Below, in pieces: positions 1 to 6,697 of a stretch of 64,000 nt of DNA (position 1 is its first letter; every line of letters begins with the position of its first letter). A program made the position numbers and the translations under genes. The notes under the pieces were generated by a model. The model did not search any database. It was not told the DNA's origin and was given only the letters and a program-made list of their open reading frames with translations. The DNA is from Arthrobacter sp. Marseille-P9274 (GTDB taxonomy: Bacteria; Actinomycetota; Actinomycetes; Actinomycetales; Micrococcaceae), in the NCBI RefSeq assembly GCF_946892675.1, contig NZ_CAMPOV010000001.1, forward strand, positions 2,578,033 to 2,642,032. The letters are read 5' to 3'.

Positions 1-185
1 AGATGATCGGCGCCTTGGTCCTCGTCCACGCACCGAACGGCTTCTTCGTCAACGAAAACGGCTACGAGCTGGTGCTGATCCTGGCGGCCGCCGCCCTGAC
101 AATCGCGCTGGCCGGCCCGGGACGCTGGTCCTTGGACTACGCCGTGTTCGGCCGCAGGAAGACGAGGCTGAGCGCCCTGGCCTGA
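1..185 (+). CDS. DoxX family membrane protein, C-terminal part
   Basis: The window opens inside this gene; only about the last 60 codons are visible, ending at a TGA at 183-185. The visible part has an HAPNGFFVNENGYE stretch, one hydrophobic helix (LVLILAAAALTIALAG) and a PGRWSLD tail. That combination is typical of the C-terminal half of DoxX proteins, small four-helix membrane proteins of uncertain function, some of them linked to thiol stress. An internal ATG at position 3 could be mistaken for a start, but the conserved core needs more sequence upstream. The next gene lies on the other strand and converges on it. Confidence 0.75.
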   Translation, partial: MIGALVLVHAPNGFFVNENGYELVLILAAAALTIALAGPGRWSLDYAVFGRRKTRLSALA

Positions 186-269
186 CGCTCGCCGGCGGCG
201 GCCGCGATCCCCGGGCCTCCCGCCAGCGCCCACGCCGCCCGCCCGGAAAGGCAACCGACCGGCGTCGTA

Positions 270-509
270 CTACCTACGCACGGGCTGGAGAGCGGTGGCC
301 CGGCGCAGGATCTTCACCGGACGGTCATGCGGAACCGAGACGGCCTCGGGAATGTCCTGCAGGTGGATGTCCACGGTTTTCTTGGTGCGGCGGACGATGT
401 AGCCGGCGAGCACCCCGGCGTGTTCGTCATCGTTAAAGCCAACTATGCTCACCGGACGGCCCAGATCCTCCAGCCTGAGATCCGCCGCAAGCCTCTTGAT
501 GGTGGCCAT
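270..509 (-). CDS. Conserved small hypothetical protein (79 aa)
   Basis: I do not recognise a named family. The protein starts MATIKRLAADLRLEDLG and has alternating short hydrophobic and charged segments (SIVGF, AGVLAGYIV, TVDIHLQDI), which suggests a small soluble beta-rich fold, with a basic C-terminus. The open frame continues upstream to 602, but the ATG at 509 is preceded by an AGAGGAG ribosome site, so I use that start. It diverges from the small gene at 593, leaving about 80 bases for both promoters. Function unknown. Confidence 0.6.
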   Translation of the reverse strand: MATIKRLAADLRLEDLGRPVSIVGFNDDEHAGVLAGYIVRRTKKTVDIHLQDIPEAVSVPHDRPVKILRRATALQPVRR

Positions 510-592
510 CCTGGCTCCTCTAGGAGTTTTTATCGGTAGGGGAAGTCTATGCCCGGCAGTAGGCTGGGAGTACCTGCGACCAAGGAGAACAG

Positions 593-895
593 ATGAGTTC
601 ACTGCTGACCCCGCTGATCACAAGCGCGGGGCTGATCGGCGGATTCCAGACCGCGCGCGCCACGAAGAACCGGCCGCTGGGCGGGGCCGTCCTCGCCGCC
701 GCCGGAGCCGCCGCCTTCACCCTGTGGAAGCGCGACGCCGGAACCGCCACCGCCTCGGCGCTGACCGCCGCGTATCTGGCCGCCTTCGGGCTGTCCCATC
801 CGCTGGCCAAGAAGATCGGCGCGTGGCCGTCCGTCTACACCGTCACGGGAGCGACGGCGGTGCTCGCCGCGATCTTCGGCGGCCGCCGCGCGTAG
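593..895 (+). CDS. Small hydrophobic hypothetical protein (100 aa)
   Basis: Starts at ATG 593 behind an AAGGAG site. The sequence has three hydrophobic stretches, at roughly residues 4-20, 30-45 and 78-94, broken by short basic loops, so it is probably a small membrane protein. No catalytic motif is visible and I do not recognise the family. It stands alone, diverging from the gene ending at 270 and converging on the glycosyltransferase ending at 986. A GC-rich palindrome (GGCCGGGCCCGGCC) lies between the two convergent genes, at about 922-935. Confidence 0.55.
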   Translation: MSSLLTPLITSAGLIGGFQTARATKNRPLGGAVLAAAGAAAFTLWKRDAGTATASALTAAYLAAFGLSHPLAKKIGAWPSVYTVTGATAVLAAIFGGRRA

Positions 896-985
896 CAGCA
901 GGCAGGACTGAAACGCGGGAGGGCCGGGCCCGGCCTTCGCGCGCAGCCTGCCCTGGTGCCGAAGAGCCGGTGACGCGGCCAGCGC

Positions 986-1912
986 TTACAGGCCGGCCAA
1001 GTAGCCGGCGAAGCCCGCCGGGGTGCGGCCCTGAAGCCGCCCCGAGGTGACCGTCGTCAGCCCCGGGCAACTGCGCACGGCGGCGCCAGCGGCCCGCAGC
1101 CTGGCCACCAGCCGGACGTCCTCGTGCTCGGACACGCTCTCGAAGCCGCCGGCGGCGAGGTAGGCCGAGGCCCGGACGCCCAGGTTGGCTCCGTGGATGC
1201 GGCTGTGCCGGTCCTGCTGGGTGTACCGCCGGCGCCAGCTGCCCAGCCGGACCGCATCCAACTCGTCCGGATCAGGTTCCACGGTGCCCAGGACGGCGTC
1301 GGCTCCCGCGTCCGCCAGCGTCGCCTGGACGCTGAGCCAGTGCCCGGGGACGCGGGTGTCCGCGTCGGTGCAGGCAATCCACGCTGCCTCGGGAGCCGTG
1401 GTTCCTCCGCCGAGGACGGCAGGCTCTCCCCCGAGGGCGACGGGTCCTCCCCCGAGGGCGCTGTCCAGCACGGGTCCTCCCCCGAGCGCGGTGTCCAGCA
1501 CGGGTCCTCCCCCGAGCGCGGTGTCCAGCACGGGTCCTCCCCCGAGCGCGGTGTCCAGGGCGGCGGCGGCTCCGGCAGCCCGGGCCGCGCCGACCGACCC
1601 GAACTGCGCATCGAGGATCCGAATGCGCGGGTCCCGCGCTGCCGCCGCGGCGGCTATCCTGCCGGACGTGTCGGTGCAGCTGTCCAGCACGAGGGTCAGC
1701 GCGGCGGAGCAACCGGGGCGGGCTTCCGCCAGCCGGTCCATCGCCGCCCGAATGTAATCGATGCAGGCTCCGAGGAGTGCCTCCTCGTTCCGGACCGGGA
1801 CCACCACGAGGACCTGCCCGACCGGCACCGGCCCGAAAGGCTCGGGTGACGCGATGCGCCCGGGCCAGGATTCCGGCGTCGTTCCCGGCAGGACGCCGGC
1901 GAGCTCAGCCAT
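986..1912 (-). CDS. Family 2 glycosyltransferase with internal tandem repeat
   Basis: Predicted to transfer a sugar from an activated donor. The N-terminal half has the GT-A pattern: VLVVVPVRNEE near residue 37, then LDSCTDTSG, and the metal-binding-like CTDADTRVPG. Downstream are HGANLGVRASAYLAAGGF and SEHEDVRLVARL, typical of acceptor and catalytic segments. The start ATG at 1912 overlaps the stop of the upstream deacetylase-methyltransferase gene by 8 bases, so the two are translationally coupled. Residues about 118-157 are four near-identical 10-residue units (LDTALGGGPV type) lying between the nucleotide-binding half and the DAD motif. That is unusual for the fold and is described separately. 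Substrate unknown. Confidence 0.8.
   Translation of the reverse strand: MAELAGVLPGTTPESWPGRIASPEPFGPVPVGQVLVVVPVRNEEALLGACIDYIRAAMDRLAEARPGCSAALTLVLDSCTDTSGRIAAAAAARDPRIRILDAQFGSVGAARAAGAAAALDTALGGGPVLDTALGGGPVLDTALGGGPVLDSALGGGPVALGGEPAVLGGGTTAPEAAWIACTDADTRVPGHWLSVQATLADAGADAVLGTVEPDPDELDAVRLGSWRRRYTQQDRHSRIHGANLGVRASAYLAAGGFESVSEHEDVRLVARLRAAGAAVRSCPGLTTVTSGRLQGRTPAGFAGYLAGL
1441..1560. repeat. Four tandem 30-bp units inside the glycosyltransferase gene
   Basis: Four head-to-tail copies of exactly 30 bases occupy 1441-1470, 1471-1500, 1501-1530 and 1531-1560. Units 2 and 3 are identical; units 1 and 4 differ at a few positions. Because the period is a multiple of three, the reading frame is kept and the protein gains ten residues per copy. 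A partial degenerate unit precedes the array near 1415-1440. Confidence 0.95.
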
Positions 1913-3368
1913 TGGCCTGCTCCGGCGCCTGCAGGACTTCCAGCAGGAAGTCGCGTTCCCGGTGCTCGACCACCACGTCCCAGCCGGTCGTGGCGCGGGC
2001 CATGGCATGGACCGTCTCGCCGTCGAGTTCCCAGCCCATGATGGGGTTCAGCCAGTGGCAGAGCACCAGGTGGCCGCCCGGCACCAGCGCCCGTTTGGCG
2101 CGTTCCAGGAGCCCACGCAGTTCGGCGGCTTGGAGGAAGTAGCCGATCTCCGAGACCACCACGAGGTCCAGGTCCCTGGCGGCGCCCGGCCACCCGTCCG
2201 GAAGGTCGGCACGCAGCAGCTCCACCTGCGTGCTGCCGGCGAGTCGTTCACTGGCGCGCTGCAGGGCGACCTCGCTGGCGTCCACGGCGGTCACCCGGCC
2301 GCAGCGGGCGGCCAGCTCCTCGGTGAGCAGGCCCAGCGAGCAGCCGGCTTCGAAGGCGTGCCGGTAGCGTTCGCGGGGCAGGGCGGCCATGGTCACCGCC
2401 CGCTTGCGCTGCTCATACCAGCTGGAGAGGTACGACCACGGGTCCGCCTTGCGGCGGTAGAGCGAATCGAAGTCCTTGGCGGCCGTGCCGGCCCCGCGCG
2501 GCGGCGGTGTCCAGCGGAAGACCTCGACGCCGCGGTCAAAGTAGGAAAGGAAGCCGGGGCTCAACAGGGCTTCGTCGCCCGGCTGCGGTGACAGCGGTCC
2601 GGTCTGGGACTCGTGCGCGGCGAGGGCCTGCTGCTTGGCATCCAGCGCGGCGGAGTCCAGCGGAACGGCGGACCAGTTGCGCCACTCCTCGTGCCCGGGC
2701 TCGGACCAGTGCCAGTACCAGATGGGGAATTCCAGCAGCCCGGCTCCGGCTTTGCGGGCCGCGCGGGCAGCCGCGCGGCCGACGGCCTCGTGGTCCGTGT
2801 GCCCGTCGTCGCGGTAGGTGGAAACGATGACGGCGTGGCGGCCGACGGCGAGGAGCTCCGCCAAGGCGTCGTCCAGGTCCGCGGTCCGCTGGGCGATGCC
2901 GCTGTCCGGCAGGCCCAGGTACCGCCAGGTCAGGGTCCCCGGACCGGCGGCGTTCCCGGCGGAGGCGTTCCCGGCGGCGTTCCCTGTGGAAGCGTTCCCC
3001 GCGGAGGCGTTGGAGATAGCAGCCGTGCCGGCGGTGTTCCGGGCTGCCGCCGACAGTGTGTCCATGGCCCGCCCGAATTCGGCGAGCCGCAGCGCCGCCA
3101 GCTGGTCGGGGGTGGTCGACGGGGATTCAGGGTGGGATGCCTCGCCGGCCGTGCACAGGAGGACGGCCACGTCCGCGCCGGCACGCAGGGCTCGATGCAC
3201 GAGACCCGCGGCCCCGAGGGATTCGTCATCCGGATGCGCGGCGACGACGACCAGCAGGCCGCCGCGGCCCGGGAGCGCGTGCGGATCCAACGCGGGCAGG
3301 GCCTCGACGCCGGCATCCCGCCAGCTCTGCTCGGGCGTACCGGCGTCCAGATGCGAAAAGGTCACCAT
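1905..3368 (-). CDS. Fused PIG-L deacetylase and SAM-dependent methyltransferase
   Basis: A 487-residue two-domain enzyme. Residues about 38-290 are a PIG-L/LmbE-type zinc deacetylase, with AHPDDE at 44-49 and the second metal site DDGHTDH at about 187-193. Residues about 296-487 are a class I methyltransferase with motif I AFEAGCSLGLLT (338-349), VTAVDAS following, and a VVVSEIGYFL segment. The N-terminal part of the NodS-like domain (FDSLYRRKADPWSYLSSWYE) is intact. The gene lies between an acyl-CoA dehydrogenase-like gene (7-base overlap) and a glycosyltransferase (8-base overlap), so the operon probably makes or modifies one N-acetylated glycan or small molecule. Residues about 117-142 are a low-complexity Asn/Ala/Gly/Ser repeat inserted in the deacetylase domain. 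Confidence 0.85.
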   Translation of the reverse strand: MVTFSHLDAGTPEQSWRDAGVEALPALDPHALPGRGGLLVVVAAHPDDESLGAAGLVHRALRAGADVAVLLCTAGEASHPESPSTTPDQLAALRLAEFGRAMDTLSAAARNTAGTAAISNASAGNASTGNAAGNASAGNAAGPGTLTWRYLGLPDSGIAQRTADLDDALAELLAVGRHAVIVSTYRDDGHTDHEAVGRAAARAARKAGAGLLEFPIWYWHWSEPGHEEWRNWSAVPLDSAALDAKQQALAAHESQTGPLSPQPGDEALLSPGFLSYFDRGVEVFRWTPPPRGAGTAAKDFDSLYRRKADPWSYLSSWYEQRKRAVTMAALPRERYRHAFEAGCSLGLLTEELAARCGRVTAVDASEVALQRASERLAGSTQVELLRADLPDGWPGAARDLDLVVVSEIGYFLQAAELRGLLERAKRALVPGGHLVLCHWLNPIMGWELDGETVHAMARATTGWDVVVEHRERDFLLEVLQAPEQANG

Positions 3369-4387
3369 GGGGATCCGTCCTCCGCCAGGACCAGGCGGCC
3401 CAGGGCGGCGTCGTCGCGGGCGGCGTGATGCTGGCGGATGTAGAGCGTGAGGTCGGCGACGCGGCGGGCGTGGTCCTCGTCAAAGGCGAGCGGGCCGGGG
3501 CCGAGGGCCTGTCCGCAGATGCCGATCATGCGGGTGCAGAGCCCGGCGATCTGCCCCCGGACGCGGTGGGCTTCGGCGGCCCCGGCGCGGTCCCGGTCCA
3601 CGAGGCCTGCGGCGGCCTCGAGCGCCGCGGCTCCGGCGGCCAGCAGCCGGTCGGCCTCACCCAGCCACGCGAGCGCCAGCTGGTCAGGTTCGCGGCGGCG
3701 GGAGGCGGCTTCGAGGGTCCGGAACAGCCCGACGGCGCCGCCGAACCAGCAGGCGGCCACGCCGATCCCGCCCCAGGCAAAGCCCGGCCTTGTGAGGTAC
3801 CAGTCGGTGCCGCCGACCGGTCGGGCCGCGGCCCGCTCGAACCGCACGGGGCCGCTGGGGAGTTGCTGCAGGCCAGGGCTGGTCCACGCGGTTTCGACCG
3901 GCCGCACGCCCTCCTGCCGCAGGTCCACGGCGAAGGCGCGGCGACCGCCGGGCACGTGGGCGGTGACGACGGCGGCGTCCAGCTCCCCCGCAAGGGAGCA
4001 CCACGGTTTTGTGCCGGTCAGCACCCAACCCTGCGCCCCGCCGTCGTTCGTTGCCTCCAGCCGTTCAGTGGCCGACTCCGCGGCGAATACGCCCCACGTC
4101 GTTCCGGACGGCAGGGTCTCGCCGGCCTGGTCGAGGATGGCGGCGGCGTCCAGGTGCGGCTCAAGGGCCCTGGCGGCCGCGAGGTCCACGGCCCCCAGCG
4201 CTGCCAACAGCTCCCACAGTGCCAGGGTCTCTCCGGTTCCCGGCAGCGGCACCGGCAGTCGATTGCCGCGCAGCACTTCGAGCACAGGCTTCGGGTCGCC
4301 GGAGCATTCGGCGGCGGCAGCGAGCAGGGGCCCGGCCGCGCCCCAGGCATGCTGGGCGGCGGGCCGGGCCCCGAAGGCGTGTTGCAC
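3362..4387 (-). CDS. Acyl-CoA dehydrogenase-like flavoprotein
   Basis: At 341 residues this is shorter than ordinary acyl-CoA dehydrogenases (about 380). Recognisable pieces are the middle beta domain (WGVFAAESATERLEA, then GWVLTGTKPWCSLAGELDAAVVTA) and a C-terminal helical bundle (ALAWLGEADRLLAAGAAALEAAAGL and a final YIRQHHAARDDAALG). The N-terminal helical domain looks reduced. I cannot place the usual catalytic glutamate with confidence. It is the first gene of the operon with the deacetylase-methyltransferase and glycosyltransferase genes, and its stop overlaps the next start by 7 bases. Homologues in such clusters are usually labelled acyl-CoA dehydrogenase; the true substrate is unknown and may not be a CoA ester. 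Confidence 0.7.
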   Translation of the reverse strand: MQHAFGARPAAQHAWGAAGPLLAAAAECSGDPKPVLEVLRGNRLPVPLPGTGETLALWELLAALGAVDLAAARALEPHLDAAAILDQAGETLPSGTTWGVFAAESATERLEATNDGGAQGWVLTGTKPWCSLAGELDAAVVTAHVPGGRRAFAVDLRQEGVRPVETAWTSPGLQQLPSGPVRFERAAARPVGGTDWYLTRPGFAWGGIGVAACWFGGAVGLFRTLEAASRRREPDQLALAWLGEADRLLAAGAAALEAAAGLVDRDRAGAAEAHRVRGQIAGLCTRMIGICGQALGPGPLAFDEDHARRVADLTLYIRQHHAARDDAALGRLVLAEDGSPW

Positions 4388-4415
4388 TTGTCCCTCCGAG
4401 GACTTCAGGACAGTA

Positions 4416-5012
4416 CTACTTGGACTTGCCGGACTTATCGGACTTGCTGCCCTTCTCCGTCTTGCCGGCGGCGTCCTTTTCCGTCCTGGCGCCTTCCGAC
4501 TCCAGCCGGCCCTCGGCGTTTTCGAGGTGCGCGCGGATGAACCACTGGAACAGCTCCAGTTCGGCGGTCTGGCCGATCAGCAGGTCTTCGGTGATCGGAT
4601 CGATGTCCCCGACTTCCTCGATCGCCTTGCGGTGGTCCTCGACGACGCCGTTGTAGACCAGGTTCAGCGCGGCCAGGTGCTCGGCAGTGCCGGCGCGACC
4701 GATCGAGTAGTCGTCCCAAGTGCGCTCGCTGACTAGTGCGCCGGGGAGGCCGTTGGGCGAGACGCCCATGGTGGCCATGCGCTCGGCCACCGCATCGATC
4801 ATGGCGCGGACCTGCTCGATCTGGGGGTCCAACATCTCGTGGACGCCGATGAAGTCCCGGCCCACGACGTTCCAGTGGGCGTGCTTGAGGGTCAACTGCA
4901 GATCGTTCAGGGCATGCAGCCGCATTTGCAGCGTCTCACCGACCTTGTAGCCGTCCTCCAGCTTCAGACCCGGTACCGTAAAGCCTGCCTTCGATCCGTT
5001 CTTCCCGGCCAT
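4416..5012 (-). CDS. dps: Dps family DNA-binding ferritin-like protein
   Basis: Dps proteins form dodecamers that oxidise and store iron and bind DNA in starvation and oxidative stress. The ferroxidase-site residues are visible in LKHAHWNVVGRDFIGVHEML, with the partner acidic residues nearby. The four-helix pattern continues through AMIDAVAERMATMG and ELFQWFIRAHLENAEGRL. The C-terminal tail, about 30 residues, is rich in Lys, Glu and Ser and may contact DNA. The open frame allows a TTG at 5015, but the ATG at 5012 sits six bases after a GGAGG site and is preferred. It is a single-gene unit upstream of the acyl-CoA dehydrogenase-like gene, with a 28-base gap. Confidence 0.92.
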   Translation of the reverse strand: MAGKNGSKAGFTVPGLKLEDGYKVGETLQMRLHALNDLQLTLKHAHWNVVGRDFIGVHEMLDPQIEQVRAMIDAVAERMATMGVSPNGLPGALVSERTWDDYSIGRAGTAEHLAALNLVYNGVVEDHRKAIEEVGDIDPITEDLLIGQTAELELFQWFIRAHLENAEGRLESEGARTEKDAAGKTEKGSKSDKSGKSK

Positions 5013-5190
5013 CAAAAACCTCCTTACTTGGCGCTGCCGCTTCTCGGCGCGTTATGTTCCCCAACGTAATCAGCATGCTTAGGGAAGTCCATTCGAACCT
5101 CAGACAGTCCGCTCAGCGCGAAACCTACGCCGCCGTCGGATCGCCACGGTTTCCCTCCGTACCGGCCCACCCGATGCTAGATTGCGGAGC

Positions 5191-5688
5191 ATGACGGATG
5201 GATTACCCGACGGGCCTGACGCGGCGCACCAGCGGCCGGCCGGACTGGACGACGCGACCGTGGAAGCGCTCGGCAAACTGTCCGAGGCGCTCGAGGTCGT
5301 CGAGCACGCGCGCGGTTACCTGTATGGCTTCCACCGGCTGACCGGCAAGGCGGACCTCGACCTGGGCGAGGCCGCCGAACTGCTCCGGAAGGCGGGACAT
5401 TCGGACCTGGCCGACCGGATCGAGACGGAGCTTGTGGGGCGCAACGTGATCGAGGGCCGGTGGACCTTCCAGATCGTGGAGGATTACGACGACGGCTACT
5501 ACGCCGCCTTCAAGGAGCTGGAATCGCTCGCGCGGGATGAGCTGGCCGGGGGCCGCCGCCACCTGTTCGAGGCGGAGATGAAAGAAGCGCGCCGGACCCA
5601 CGGGCGCCGCCACCACGAGGCGAGGCCGCAGCACGAACCGGGGCAGGAAGACGAGGCGGCGCCCCGGAAAGGCCCGCGCGACGGCTGA
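5191..5688 (+). CDS. Conserved hypothetical soluble protein (165 aa)
   Basis: I do not recognise a named family. The protein is acidic and helical in its first 130 residues, with KLSEALEVVEHARGYLYGFHRLTG and AAELLRKAGHSDLADRIETELVGRNVI. It then has a conserved-looking aromatic patch (RWTFQIVEDYDDGYYAAF), and it ends in a basic His/Arg/Glu tail. The ATG at 5191 is chosen; a TTG nine bases earlier is possible, and the ribosome site is weak for both. It diverges from dps. No membrane segment or signal peptide is visible. Function unknown. Confidence 0.6.
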   Translation: MTDGLPDGPDAAHQRPAGLDDATVEALGKLSEALEVVEHARGYLYGFHRLTGKADLDLGEAAELLRKAGHSDLADRIETELVGRNVIEGRWTFQIVEDYDDGYYAAFKELESLARDELAGGRRHLFEAEMKEARRTHGRRHHEARPQHEPGQEDEAAPRKGPRDG

Positions 5689-5755
5689 GCCCGCTGCGCC
5701 CGTGGACGAAGCAACGCCACGGCGGGAACCGGGTCCATGTGACAGCTGAGGTCCG

Positions 5756-6559
5756 CTACGCCGGCAGGGTCCGCCGCCCGCGGAGCAGCCTGAGGACAAC
5801 CCCCGCAATGAGGACCACGGCGGCGCAGATTCCGGCGGCCACCGCGGTCCCGGGCGAGACCAGTCCGCCGTCCAGCCGGCCCACGCTGATCCAGGCCAGC
5901 CCCCAGGACAGGGCCAGCACGGGAGCCAGCCGTCCGCCGCTGCGCCAGGCCGTGGCCACGCCGACGACGGCGGCGGCCACCAGCACTGCGGTCGCAAGAG
6001 CCACCGGCATGCCGAAGCCGTCGAAGCCCGCGGCCCCCAGGACGGCGGAGGTGTTGGCGACGATGGCAATGGTGACCCAGCCGAAGTAGAGCCCGAAGGT
6101 TCCATCGGTAATGATCGCGTCCGCCGTTCCCTCCGGGCGGACGCGGACCAGCAGCACGAAAATCCGGGCCAGCACCGCCAGCAGCACCACGATCACCGCC
6201 AGGCTCAACCCCAGCCAGCCGGCCTGCACCACCCAGATCCACGCGGCGTTCAGCAACATGGCCGCGGCTGCCCACGGCCGCAGGCCCTGCTGCCGCGCGG
6301 ACCGGCGCTGGGCGGGCAGCAACTGCCAGACCGAGTAGGCCAGCAGGCCCAGATAGATGAGCGACCAGATCCGGAAGGCGCCCTTGGCCGGCGCGAGCGG
6401 GGTGGAATCCTCGTTCAGCCAGCCGCCGGCGGCGAACTGGATCGGCGTCCCGCCCAGCGCCCCGCTGCCCAGGAAGGCGCCGATGGTCGCAACGATCCCG
6501 CTGACCAGCACCAGCACCGGGATCGCCAACCCGGTCCCGCCCCGTGTTGTGGTCTCCAT
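5756..6559 (-). CDS. TspO/MBR-related tryptophan-rich sensory membrane protein
   Basis: A 267-residue polytopic membrane protein with seven or eight hydrophobic helices. The central part (FRIWSLIYLGLLAYSVWQLLP, LLNAAWIWVVQAGWL, FGLYFGWVTIAIVANTSAVLG) matches the Trp-rich pattern of TspO/CrtK proteins, but the protein is longer than the classic 155-residue TspO and has extra helices at the C-terminus. TspO proteins are outer- or cytoplasmic-membrane stress sensors tied to tetrapyrrole and carotenoid regulation in other bacteria. The ATG at 6559 follows a GAGGAACC ribosome site. The gene diverges from photolyase, and the shared region holds an operator that matches the one at the carotenoid operon, so joint control is likely. 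Confidence 0.7.
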   Translation of the reverse strand: METTTRGGTGLAIPVLVLVSGIVATIGAFLGSGALGGTPIQFAAGGWLNEDSTPLAPAKGAFRIWSLIYLGLLAYSVWQLLPAQRRSARQQGLRPWAAAAMLLNAAWIWVVQAGWLGLSLAVIVVLLAVLARIFVLLVRVRPEGTADAIITDGTFGLYFGWVTIAIVANTSAVLGAAGFDGFGMPVALATAVLVAAAVVGVATAWRSGGRLAPVLALSWGLAWISVGRLDGGLVSPGTAVAAGICAAVVLIAGVVLRLLRGRRTLPA

Positions 6560-6596
6560 GGTTCCTCCTCGGTTGGCGGCCCGTTGCCCGGTGTGC

Positions 6597-6632
6597 TTGA
6601 CTCGATCATAACCATTTCGATAATCGAGAGAT
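6597..6632 (+). promoter_or_regulatory. Photolyase promoter with MarR-type operator
   Basis: A promoter-like pair reads TTGACT at 6597-6602 and GATAAT at 6619-6624, with a 16-base spacer. Overlapping the -10 is an imperfect inverted repeat at 6612-6632: left half CCATTTCGA, spacer TAA, right half TCGAGAGAT. The right half and spacer are nearly identical to the site at 15694-15714 between crtE and idi. On the other strand a TATGAT at 6605-6610 could serve the TspO-like gene, so one operator could control both directions. Confidence 0.6.
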
Positions 6633-6697
6633 AAGGCCACTGTTCTTCCCGCGGCCAGGCACGGCCGGATCTGCGGGACACCAGGAAGGGGCATCCC

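Noticed and set aside
1441-1560. CRISPR array
   Set aside because: The 30-base units are contiguous with no spacers and lie in a coding frame; they are a tandem repeat.
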